DNA of 5,959 nt from Rhodococcus_D sp039923155 (GTDB lineage: Bacteria > Actinomycetota > Actinomycetes > Mycobacteriales > Mycobacteriaceae), in assembly GCA_039923155.1 (NCBI GenBank), contig JBDTDI010000263.1:1-5959 (forward strand), in the 5' to 3' direction. Below, in pieces: positions 1 through 5,433 of the stretch (position 1 is its first letter; every line of letters starts with the position of its first letter). The notes under the pieces were generated by a model that saw nothing but the letters and a program-made list of their open reading frames with translations, was not told the DNA's origin and made no database searches. The position numbers were made by a program, and so were the translations under genes.

Positions 1-32
1 CAGCCCGGTGGGGCTGGGCCCGTGACGGGACC
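1..32 (-). terminator. Possible GC-rich terminator hairpins after the helicase gene
   Basis: Within 41 nt downstream of the helicase stop (42-44) are two inverted repeats: CCCG TGA CGGG (19-29, extendable to 17-32 with one bulged base) and a perfect 6-bp stem with 4-nt loop, CAGCCC GGTG GGGCTG (1-16). There is no T-run, which is common for actinobacterial terminators but leaves this a weak call. The second stem touches the window edge, so more structure may lie outside. Confidence 0.35.
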
Positions 33-41
33 CCGGCGAGC

Positions 42-1811
42 TCAGCTGCGGGGGTGTCGCTCCCGGTTCGGCGACGGGGCCTCCTGCTTGGTCAGCCCGA
101 TGAGCTTGCCCGAGATGCGGGTGCGGGTCAGTTTCTCCAGCGTCTCCGAGGAGAGCTGGTCGGGCAGCTCCACCAGGCTGTGGTCGGCCTGGATGTCGAT
201 GTGGCCGAAGTCGGCCCGCCTCAGGCCACCCTCGTTCGCGATCGCCCCGACGATGGCCCCCGGCTGCACCTTGTGCCGGCGCCCGACGTTGATCCGGTAC
301 GTCGCCATGGGCCCGGACGTCGCCGACCGGCGGGGTCCGGAGCGCTCGCCCGAGTCGAAGCGCTCGGCCTTGTTGAACCGCTGAGCCTTGTCGGGGCGGT
401 CCTCGTGCTTGCGGGGTGGAGCCGGGGGCTCGGGCTTGAGCAGGAACGTGCCGTCCTGGCTGAGAACAGCCAGCGCTGCGGCGACGTCCAGCTCGGGCAC
501 GTCGTGGGCCTGCACGTAGTCGGAGACCAGACGCCGAAACAGGCTGAGCTCGTGGTGGCCCAGGCTCTCGGTGATGGAGTCGGCCAGCTTGGCCACGCGC
601 TGGGCGTTCACGTCGTCCACCGACGGCAGGGCCATCTCCTCCAGCGGTTGCCGGGTGGCTCGTTCGATGGAGCGCAGCAGGCCCCGTTCGCGAGGGGTCA
701 CGAACAGCAGCGCGTCGCCGGTGCGCCCGGCCCGGCCGGTGCGTCCGATGCGGTGCACGTAGGACTCGGTGTCGGTGGGGATGTCGTAGTTGACGACGTG
801 GCTGATGCGCTCCACGTCGAGCCCGCGGGCGGCGACGTCGGTGGCGACGAGGATGTCCAGGCTGCCGCTGCGCAGCTGACCGATGGTGCGCTCGCGCTGG
901 GTCTGCGGCACGTCACCGTTGATGGCTGCGGCCGAGTACCCGCGCGCCCGCAGCTTCTCGGCGAGCTCCTCGGTGGCCTGCTTGGTGCGGACGAAGATGA
1001 TCATCGCCTCGAAGTCCTCCACCTCGAGGATCCGGGTGAGGGCGTCGAGCTTGCGAGGGTGCGAGGTCTGCAGGTACCGCTGTCGGGTCGCCGCTGCGGT
1101 GACCGTCTTGTTGCGGATGGTCACCTCGACCGCGTCGGTGAGGTACTTCTTGGAGATCCGCCGGATCTGGGCCGGCATCGTGGCGGAGAACAAGGCCACC
1201 TGCTTGTCGGCGGGGGTGTCGGCCAGGATGGTCTCGACGTCCTCGGCAAAGCCCATGTTGAGCATCTCGTCGGCCTCGTCGAGCACCAGGAAGCGCAGCC
1301 CCGTCAGGTCCAGGGTGCCCTTTCCCAGGTGGTCGATGACCCGTCCGGGAGTGCCCACGACCACGTGCGCCCCGCGTCGTAGCCCAGCCAGCTGCCCCCC
1401 GTAGGCCTGGCCGCCGTAGATCGGGAGCACGTGCAGCCCGGGCAGGTGCTTGGCGTAGGTGCCGAACGCCTCGGCGACCTGGATGGCCAGCTCCCGGGTC
1501 GGCGCGAGCACCAGCGCCTGGGTGGTCCGCGAGCTGACGTCGATGTTGGAGAGCACCGGCACGGCGAACGCCGCGGTCTTGCCGGTGCCCGTCTGGGCCA
1601 GCCCGACGACGTGCCGCCCACCGAGCAGCGGCGGGATGGTCTGCGCCTGGATGGGGGAGGGGCTCTCGTACCCGACGTCGGCGAGCGCCCGCAGGACCCG
1701 CTCGTCGATGCCGCGTCCGTCATCGCTGACGAGCTCGGCGAAGCTGGGCTCCGGGTCGTGCTGTGGCTCGTTCTGTGGGTCGTTCTGTGGGTCGTGCTCA
1801 GGGTTGCTCAT
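42..1811 (-). CDS. deaD: DEAD-box ATP-dependent RNA helicase, DeaD/CsdA type with C-terminal DbpA-like RNA-binding domain
   Basis: Encodes a 589-residue cytoplasmic RNA helicase that would use ATP to unwind short RNA duplexes; homologues act in ribosome assembly, mRNA turnover and cold adaptation. Seen in order: an acidic Asn/Gln/Pro repeat tail (about 5-20), the Q motif with Phe24 and PIQ (53-55), Walker A AQTGTGKT (72-79), PTRELA (104-109), TPGR (154-157), DEAD (178-181), SAT (209-211), then the second RecA lobe with VATDVAARGLDV (322-333) and HRIGRTGRAGR (353-363). After a charged linker (about 460-500) comes a DbpA-type RNA-binding domain (about 503-573: YRINVGRRHKVQPGAIVGAI and following). 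All catalytic motifs are intact and the length is usual for the family. The ATG start has no clear Shine-Dalgarno sequence but must lie upstream of Phe24, and it begins 12 nt after the mftR stop on the same strand, which suggests co-transcription or coupling. The link to mycofactocin is positional only. DeaD rather than another helicase subgroup is inferred from the domain order. Confidence 0.95.
   Translation of the reverse strand: MSNPEHDPQNDPQNEPQHDPEPSFAELVSDDGRGIDERVLRALADVGYESPSPIQAQTIPPLLGGRHVVGLAQTGTGKTAAFAVPVLSNIDVSSRTTQALVLAPTRELAIQVAEAFGTYAKHLPGLHVLPIYGGQAYGGQLAGLRRGAHVVVGTPGRVIDHLGKGTLDLTGLRFLVLDEADEMLNMGFAEDVETILADTPADKQVALFSATMPAQIRRISKKYLTDAVEVTIRNKTVTAAATRQRYLQTSHPRKLDALTRILEVEDFEAMIIFVRTKQATEELAEKLRARGYSAAAINGDVPQTQRERTIGQLRSGSLDILVATDVAARGLDVERISHVVNYDIPTDTESYVHRIGRTGRAGRTGDALLFVTPRERGLLRSIERATRQPLEEMALPSVDDVNAQRVAKLADSITESLGHHELSLFRRLVSDYVQAHDVPELDVAAALAVLSQDGTFLLKPEPPAPPRKHEDRPDKAQRFNKAERFDSGERSGPRRSATSGPMATYRINVGRRHKVQPGAIVGAIANEGGLRRADFGHIDIQADHSLVELPDQLSSETLEKLTRTRISGKLIGLTKQEAPSPNRERHPRS
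1753..1800 (-). repeat. Four tandem 12-bp repeats in the 5' end of the helicase gene
   Basis: Four 12-bp units on the plus strand, GGGTCGTGCTGT, GGCTCGTTCTGT, GGGTCGTTCTGT and GGGTCGTGCTCA, lie end to end at 1753-1800. Read on the minus strand they encode four 4-residue units of the form (H/N)(D/E)P(Q/E) near the N terminus. The unit length is a multiple of three, so copy-number change by slippage would keep the frame. Confidence 0.85.
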
Positions 1812-1823
1812 CGTGGACTGATG

Positions 1824-2426
1824 CTAGTGCGGTGCCGTGATGCCGTCGGTGAGCAGCCTGCCGCCGGTGCGCAGTAGATCGCCCAGGTCGGCGCCCTCGT
1901 CGTCGAGCCACCGCTCGTACGCGGCCAGGGCCACGCCCAGCGCCATCCAGGCGGTGGTGCGCGGGCCCTGCTCGTCGGGGCGGCACCCCGTCCGGTGCGC
2001 CACGTGCTCGGCGACCGCCCGCAGCCACTCGGCGTACTTCAGCGTGGCGTGCGCCTGCAGGGCGGGCACGGTGAGCAGCAGCCGCATCCGGAGCCGGTGG
2101 CGCTGGGTCTGCTCCGGTGTGACGGTGTTGAAGTCGACGAGCGCCTGCACCAGTCCCGCCCCGAGCGGAGCGTCCGCCGGCAGCGCGTGCAGGAACTCGC
2201 GCATGCGGTGCAGCTCGGCGTCGAACTCGCCCCAGGGGACGTCGTTCTTGGAGTCGAAGTAACGGAACAGGGTGCGCCGGGAGATGCCGGCCGCCGCCGA
2301 CAGCTGCTCCACCGTGGTGGCCTCGAAGCCGTTGGCAGCAAACAGGTCGAGGCCGACCTGGCCGATCTCGGCCCGGGTCGTCGATGGTCGTCGCCCCGCA
2401 CGGGGGGCTCCGATCTGCGGTGTCAC
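1824..2426 (-). CDS. mftR: Mycofactocin locus TetR-family transcriptional regulator MftR
   Basis: A 200-residue TetR-family repressor, a usual length. The N-terminal DNA-binding domain spans about residues 15-60: a first helix TRAEIGQVGLDLFAANGFEATTV, then the helix-turn-helix QLSAAAGISRRTLFRYFDSK (41-60), with the TLFRYF recognition motif typical of TetR proteins. The rest is a helical ligand-binding and dimerisation domain. Placement divergent from mftA identifies it as MftR; mycobacterial MftR is reported to repress the mft genes and to respond to long-chain acyl-CoA, so the same ligand is plausible but not shown here. I chose the GTG at 2424-2426 because AAGGGGG sits 6 nt upstream and because the open frame further upstream runs antisense through mftA and mftB. 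The gene ends in TAG 12 nt before the helicase ATG. A palindrome in the divergent spacer is its candidate operator, so it probably represses itself as well. Confidence 0.9.
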   Translation of the reverse strand: MTPQIGAPRAGRRPSTTRAEIGQVGLDLFAANGFEATTVEQLSAAAGISRRTLFRYFDSKNDVPWGEFDAELHRMREFLHALPADAPLGAGLVQALVDFNTVTPEQTQRHRLRMRLLLTVPALQAHATLKYAEWLRAVAEHVAHRTGCRPDEQGPRTTAWMALGVALAAYERWLDDEGADLGDLLRTGGRLLTDGITAPH

Positions 2427-2460
2427 GGTCAGCCCCCTTCCCAGCTGGCATCCGGTGTCA
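2418..2460. repeat. Direct repeat CGGTGTCA in the mftR-mftA divergent region
   Basis: The octamer CGGTGTCA occurs at 2418-2425 and again at 2453-2460, 35 bp apart start to start. The second copy holds the left arm of the palindrome; the first covers the start codon of mftR. It may be an additional half-site for MftR or a chance match in GC-rich DNA. Confidence 0.4.
2433..2439 (-). promoter_or_regulatory. Ribosome binding site deciding the mftR start
   Basis: AAGGGGG on the minus strand lies 6 nt before the GTG at 2426-2424. It is the only convincing Shine-Dalgarno sequence near the start of the conserved TetR domain and supports the 200-residue product. Confidence 0.6.
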
Positions 2461-2465
2461 TTATG
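2460..2465 (-). promoter_or_regulatory. Possible -10 element of the mftR promoter
   Basis: CATAAT on the minus strand matches five of six bases of TATAAT and would start transcription about 25 nt before the mftR GTG. It shares bases with the plus-strand TATGGT, so the two promoters would lie back to back inside the palindrome. The -35 region is weak. Confidence 0.25.
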
Positions 2466-2467
2466 GT
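2462..2467 (+). promoter_or_regulatory. Possible -10 element of the mftA promoter
   Basis: TATGGT fits the TANNNT form of actinobacterial -10 elements, lies in the only AT-richer part of the spacer and is 36 nt upstream of the mftA ATG. No good -35 hexamer is visible at the usual distance, so the call rests on position. Confidence 0.25.
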
Positions 2468-2503
2468 GACGCCCACTACCGTCCCACGACGAAGGAGACT
2501 GCC

Positions 2504-2614
2504 ATGGCTGAGCAGAACACCCCCCAGGCCGCTGAGGTGTTGAACGACGAGGTGCTGGTCGAGGAGACCCTCGTCGAGGAGGTCTCCATCGACGGGATGT
2601 GCGGGGTCTACTGA
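2504..2614 (+). CDS. mftA: Mycofactocin precursor peptide MftA
   Basis: A 36-residue ribosomal precursor of mycofactocin. The N-terminal leader is acidic (EVLNDEVLVEETLVEEVS, residues 11-28) and the C terminus is the family signature IDGMCGVY (29-36). In the known pathway MftC decarboxylates Tyr36 and cross-links it to Val35, and MftE later frees this two-residue core. I chose the ATG at 2504 because GGAG (2494-2497) lies 6 nt upstream and the length matches the family; a longer open frame starting upstream runs through the regulator gene and operator and is not credible. It is the first gene of the plus-strand operon, with its stop 1 nt before the mftB start. The leader contains a short internal repeat LVEE-T-LVEE (18-26). 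Identification is firm because of the terminal motif together with the mftB, mftC and mftD neighbours. Confidence 0.96.
   Translation: MAEQNTPQAAEVLNDEVLVEETLVEEVSIDGMCGVY
2555..2581 (+). repeat. Internal direct repeat in the mftA leader
   Basis: CTGGTCGAGGAG (2555-2566) and CTCGTCGAGGAG (2570-2581) differ at one base and are separated by ACC. They encode LVEE twice, in the leader segment that would contact MftB. It could reflect a small duplication or simply the amphipathic acidic character of the leader. Confidence 0.6.
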
Positions 2615-2615
2615 G

Positions 2616-2915
2616 GTGACGGTCGAGGCGGTGGAAGCCGGGACCGTCCTGGACCAGGCCTGGCGGGTTCACCCGAAGGTCGCGGTCCGTCCCGAGCCGT
2701 TCGGCGCGCTGCTCTACCACTTCGGCACCCGCCGGCTGTCGTTCCTGAAGAACCGGACCGTGGTCACCATCGTCTCCTCGCTGGACTCCCACCCCGACGC
2801 CCGCTCGGCGTGCCGCGCCGCGGGCGTCGCCGATGATTCGATGCGCGCCTACGAGAAGGCCCTGGAGACCCTCGCGGGCTCCGACATGATCGTCGTGAGA
2901 GAGGTGCCCGCATGA
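2616..2915 (+). CDS. mftB: Mycofactocin peptide chaperone MftB (PqqD-like RRE)
   Basis: A 99-residue protein of the PqqD-like RiPP recognition element class. In the established pathway MftB binds the leader of MftA and delivers it to MftC; it has no catalytic role. The segment LDQAWRVHPKVAVRPEPFGALLYHFGTRRLSFL (about 12-44) reads as the beta-hairpin start of a PqqD fold, with the typical pattern of a chain written 'R.EPFGALLY...RRL.FL'. A helical part follows (about 62-88) and a closing strand near 91-95. No signal peptide or membrane segment is present, so it is cytoplasmic. The start is GTG at 2616, 1 nt after the mftA stop, with only a weak upstream GGGG, so translation probably depends on ribosomes finishing mftA. 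The stop overlaps the mftC start by 4 nt (ATGA). Length and order fit the family; MftB is confidently assigned mainly by context plus the N-terminal pattern. Confidence 0.93.
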   Translation: MTVEAVEAGTVLDQAWRVHPKVAVRPEPFGALLYHFGTRRLSFLKNRTVVTIVSSLDSHPDARSACRAAGVADDSMRAYEKALETLAGSDMIVVREVPA

Positions 2916-4150
2916 CCGCCGTGCTCGAGACGACCACCCCGTCAGCCACCCCCAAGGTCGGCAAGCTGATCGACCAGTTCGAGCTGGGCCTGGACGCCCC
3001 GATCTGCCTGACCTGGGAGCTGACCTACGCCTGCAACCTCGCCTGCGTGCACTGCCTATCGGCGTCGGGGCGCCGCGACCCGCGCGAGCTGAGCACCGCC
3101 CAGGCCAAGGCCGTCATCGACGAGCTGCAGCGCATGCAGGTGTTCTACGTCAACATCGGTGGGGGCGAACCCACCGTGCGCAGCGACTTCTGGGAGCTCG
3201 TCGACTACGCGACCGAGCACCAGGTGGGGGTCAAGTTCTCCACCAACGGGGTCAAGATCACCCCTGCGGTCGCGCGTCGGATCGCGGGCAGCGACTACGT
3301 CGACGTCCAGATTTCCCTCGACGGGGCCACCGCAGAGGTGAACGACGCGGTGCGGGGGGCGGGCAGCTTCGACATGGCCTGCCGGGCCCTGGGTCACCTC
3401 GCCGACGCCGGCTTCTCCGACGCGAAGATCTCCGTGGTGTGCACCCGCTACAACATCAGCCAGCTCGACGAGTTCAAGGCCCTGGCCGACCGCTACGGAG
3501 CGACCCTGCGCCTGACCCGGCTGCGCCCCGCCGGTCGCGGCGCGGACGTGTGGAACGAGCTGCACCCCACCATGGCGCAGCAGCGCGAGCTCTACGACTG
3601 GCTGGTCGCCCACGGCGAGGGCGTGCTGACCGGCGACTCGTTCTTCCACCTCGCCGCCTTCGGTGACGCGCTCCCGGGGCTCAACCTGTGTGGAGCGGGA
3701 CGGGTGGTGTGCCTGATCGACCCGATCGGCGACGTCTACGCCTGTCCGTTCGCGATCCATGACGCCTTCCTGGCGGGGAACCTGCTGCGCGACGGCGGAT
3801 TCCAACAGGTCTGGCAGCACTCGGAGCTGTTCACGGAGCTGCGCAGCCCGCAGACGGGCGGCGCGTGCACGAAGTGTGCGCACTTCGACTCGTGCCGGGG
3901 CGGGTGCATGGCCGCGAAGTTCTTCACCGGTCTGCCCCTGGATGGTCCTGACCCCGAGTGCGTGCAGGGCTACGGGGAGCTGGCGCTGTCCGCGGTGGAC
4001 TCGACGGGCAACCCCCGCCCGACCGGCGACCACTCCCACTCCCGTCCGGTGCGGGGGCAGTCGACCACCCTGGGCATCCCGGCGCTGCCCCCGCGGGAGG
4101 CGCCGCTGAAGATCTGCGACGAGAACCCCCTGGCCGGGCTCACGCGCTGA
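2912..4150 (+). CDS. mftC: Mycofactocin radical SAM/SPASM maturase MftC
   Basis: A 412-residue radical S-adenosylmethionine enzyme. MftC is known to act twice on MftA: oxidative decarboxylation of the C-terminal Tyr, then a carbon-carbon bond to the preceding Val. The SAM-binding cluster ligands are CxxxCxxC at Cys41, Cys45 and Cys48, followed by GGGEP (83-87) for SAM binding and the TNG turn (111-113). The SPASM domain is complete: Cys260, then Gly273-x4-Cys278, then Cys319-x2-Cys322-x5-Cys328-x3-Cys332, and Cys350, with Cys267 as an extra residue. These ligands would hold two auxiliary iron-sulfur clusters. A tail of about 50 residues after Cys350 is rich in Pro, Arg and His and ends in KICDENPLAGLTR with a further Cys402. 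The ATG overlaps the mftB stop by 4 nt and a GAGAGG-like site lies upstream, so MftB and MftC are likely made in step. No defect is seen. Confidence 0.96.
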   Translation: MTAVLETTTPSATPKVGKLIDQFELGLDAPICLTWELTYACNLACVHCLSASGRRDPRELSTAQAKAVIDELQRMQVFYVNIGGGEPTVRSDFWELVDYATEHQVGVKFSTNGVKITPAVARRIAGSDYVDVQISLDGATAEVNDAVRGAGSFDMACRALGHLADAGFSDAKISVVCTRYNISQLDEFKALADRYGATLRLTRLRPAGRGADVWNELHPTMAQQRELYDWLVAHGEGVLTGDSFFHLAAFGDALPGLNLCGAGRVVCLIDPIGDVYACPFAIHDAFLAGNLLRDGGFQQVWQHSELFTELRSPQTGGACTKCAHFDSCRGGCMAAKFFTGLPLDGPDPECVQGYGELALSAVDSTGNPRPTGDHSHSRPVRGQSTTLGIPALPPREAPLKICDENPLAGLTR

Positions 4151-4164
4151 GCGTTCGCCAGTTG

Positions 4165-4179
4165 TGGCATTCAGTGCCA
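4165..4179 (+). other. Small inverted repeat after mftC
   Basis: TGGCA TTCAG TGCCA forms a perfect 5-bp stem with a 5-nt loop, beginning 15 nt after the mftC stop and followed by AAAAT. It could form a weak hairpin in the mRNA or be a protein site. With no T-run on the plus strand it is not a convincing terminator. Confidence 0.35.
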
Positions 4180-4183
4180 AAAT

Positions 4184-4223
4184 AGGAGGTCCGACGGCAC
4201 CACCGCCGTCGGCGAAGGAGGTC
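4184..4223 (+). promoter_or_regulatory. Hairpin between two identical Shine-Dalgarno sequences upstream of mftD
   Basis: A perfect 8-bp stem, CCGACGGC (4191-4198) and GCCGTCGG (4205-4212), with loop ACCACC, lies directly before mftD. It is flanked by two exact copies of AGGAGGTC, at 4184-4191 and 4216-4223. The downstream copy is the mftD ribosome binding site, 5 nt from the GTG counting from AAGGAGGT (4215-4222). The upstream copy has no start codon behind it. The hairpin leaves the functional site single-stranded and could protect the mftD message or define a processing end; the upstream copy could be a ribosome standby site. Function is inference. Confidence 0.55.
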
Positions 4224-4227
4224 TTCA

Positions 4228-5433
4228 GTGAGCAACGCGTGGTTCGAGTCCGTGGCGGAGGCACAGCGGCGGGCCCGCAAGCAGCTGCCCCGCTCGGTGT
4301 ACGGGGCGCTGATCGCCGGGTCGGAGCGGGGCGCGACCATCGACGACAACACCGCGGCCTACGCCGAGCTCGGCTTCGCCCCGCACGTCGCGGGGCTGCA
4401 GGGTGAGCGCGACCTGTCGACGTCGATCATGGGACAGCCGCTGTCGATGCCCGTGATGATCTCGCCGACCGGGGTGCAGGCGGTGCACCCCGACGGTGAG
4501 GTGGCCGTCGCGCGCGCGGCCGCGAACCGCGGAATCACGATGGGGCTCAGCAGCTTCGCGTCAAAGCCGGTGGAGGAGGTCGCAGCGGCGAGCCCGCAGA
4601 CCCTGTTCCAGATGTACTGGGTGGGCACCCGCGACCAGCTGGTGCAGCGCATGGAGCGGGCGAAGGCCGCCGGCGCCGTCGGGCTGATCATGACCCTGGA
4701 CTGGAGCTTTGCCAACGGTCGCGACTGGGGCAGCCCGCAGATCCCTGAGCGCATCGACCTCAAGACCGCGCTCAAGTTCGGTCCGCAGGTCTCGCTGCGC
4801 CCGCAGTGGCTGTACCGCTACCTGCGCACCGGCGCCATCCCCGACCTGTCCGTGCCCAACCTCGCCCCGCCCGGCGGTGGCGACGCACCGACGTTCTTCG
4901 AGGCCTACGGGCAGTGGATGGGCACGCCCCTGCCCAGCTGGGAGGACGTGGCCTGGCTGCGCGAGCAGTGGGACGGGCCGTTCATGCTCAAGGGGGTCAT
5001 GCGAGTCGACGACGCGCACCGGGCGGTCGACTCCGGGGTCAGCGCGATCTCGGTGAGCAACCACGGTGGAAACAACCTCGACGGCACCCCCGGCGCGGTG
5101 CGGGCACTGGCCGCCGTCGCCGACGCGGTGGGCCACGAGGTCGAGATCGTCACCGACGGCGGCATCCGCAGGGGTTCCGACGTGGTCAAGGCCCTCGCTC
5201 TCGGGGCGAAGGCCGCGATGATCGGTCGGGCGTACCTGTGGGGTCTGGCCGCCAACGGGCAGGCCGGGGTCGAGAACGTGCTGGACATCCTGCGCAGCGG
5301 CATCGACTCGGCCGTGCTCGGGCTGGGTCACCGCTCGGTGCACGACCTCACCCCCAGCGACGTGGTCGTGCCCGACGGGTGGCCCCGGGTGCTGGGCACC
5401 GAGGACTCGAAGCACGTGAGTGCCTCCGGCTGA
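4228..5433 (+). CDS. mftD: Mycofactocin FMN-dependent dehydrogenase MftD
   Basis: A 401-residue TIM-barrel flavoprotein of the glycolate oxidase/lactate dehydrogenase family. MftD in the known pathway oxidatively deaminates AHDP, the freed Val-Tyr product, to pre-mycofactocin, whose alpha-keto amide is the redox-active group. Visible family features are PTGVQAVHPDGE (80-91), QMY with Tyr130, Asp158 and Arg165, the FMN lysine Lys255 in LKGV, the catalytic His279 in SNHGGNNLDG (277-286), and the FMN phosphate site DGGIRRGSDVVKALALGAKA (310-329) with IGR (332-334). Two residues that hold the carboxylate in glycolate oxidase are replaced: Ala27 at the Tyr24 position and Asn282 at the Arg257 position. 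The GTG start at 4228 follows an excellent AAGGAGGT. It lies 77 nt after mftC, the only sizeable gap in the operon, and its end overlaps the next gene by 14 nt. No signal peptide is seen, so it is cytoplasmic. Confidence 0.95.
   Translation: MSNAWFESVAEAQRRARKQLPRSVYGALIAGSERGATIDDNTAAYAELGFAPHVAGLQGERDLSTSIMGQPLSMPVMISPTGVQAVHPDGEVAVARAAANRGITMGLSSFASKPVEEVAAASPQTLFQMYWVGTRDQLVQRMERAKAAGAVGLIMTLDWSFANGRDWGSPQIPERIDLKTALKFGPQVSLRPQWLYRYLRTGAIPDLSVPNLAPPGGGDAPTFFEAYGQWMGTPLPSWEDVAWLREQWDGPFMLKGVMRVDDAHRAVDSGVSAISVSNHGGNNLDGTPGAVRALAAVADAVGHEVEIVTDGGIRRGSDVVKALALGAKAAMIGRAYLWGLAANGQAGVENVLDILRSGIDSAVLGLGHRSVHDLTPSDVVVPDGWPRVLGTEDSKHVSASG

Larger units (their letters stand above)
2454..2473. promoter_or_regulatory. 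Imperfect palindrome, candidate MftR operator
   Basis: GGTGTCA (2454-2460) and TGACGCC (2467-2473) form 7-bp arms with one mismatched pair, separated by the 6 bp TTATGG. The whole 20-bp element matches its reverse complement at 14 positions. It lies in the only spacer between mftR and mftA, about 30 bp from each start codon, and overlaps the -10-like hexamers of both directions. This is where a TetR dimer would block both promoters. Assignment to MftR is inference from location and symmetry. Confidence 0.5.

Noticed and set aside
54..1382. Long plus-strand open frame opposite the helicase gene
   Set aside because: Composition is typical of the antisense of a GC-rich gene, with no recognisable motif, while the opposite strand encodes an intact helicase.
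2384..2614. Extended 76-residue version of MftA
   Set aside because: The added part covers the mftR start and the divergent promoter region; the ATG at 2504 has a clear ribosome binding site and gives the family length.
1824..2792. Longer 322-residue version of the TetR regulator starting at an upstream ATG
   Set aside because: The extra 122 residues run antisense through mftA and mftB, have no family resemblance, and a GTG with a good ribosome binding site lies just before the conserved domain.
4165..4212. Transcription terminator between mftC and mftD
   Set aside because: The hairpins are followed by purine-rich ribosome-binding sequence and no T-run, and mftD belongs to the same pathway; read-through is more likely.
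3056..4264. 402-residue minus-strand open frame opposite mftC
   Set aside because: It shadows mftC, which has every radical SAM and SPASM motif; the shadow is repetitive in Arg, Val and Gly and has no domain.
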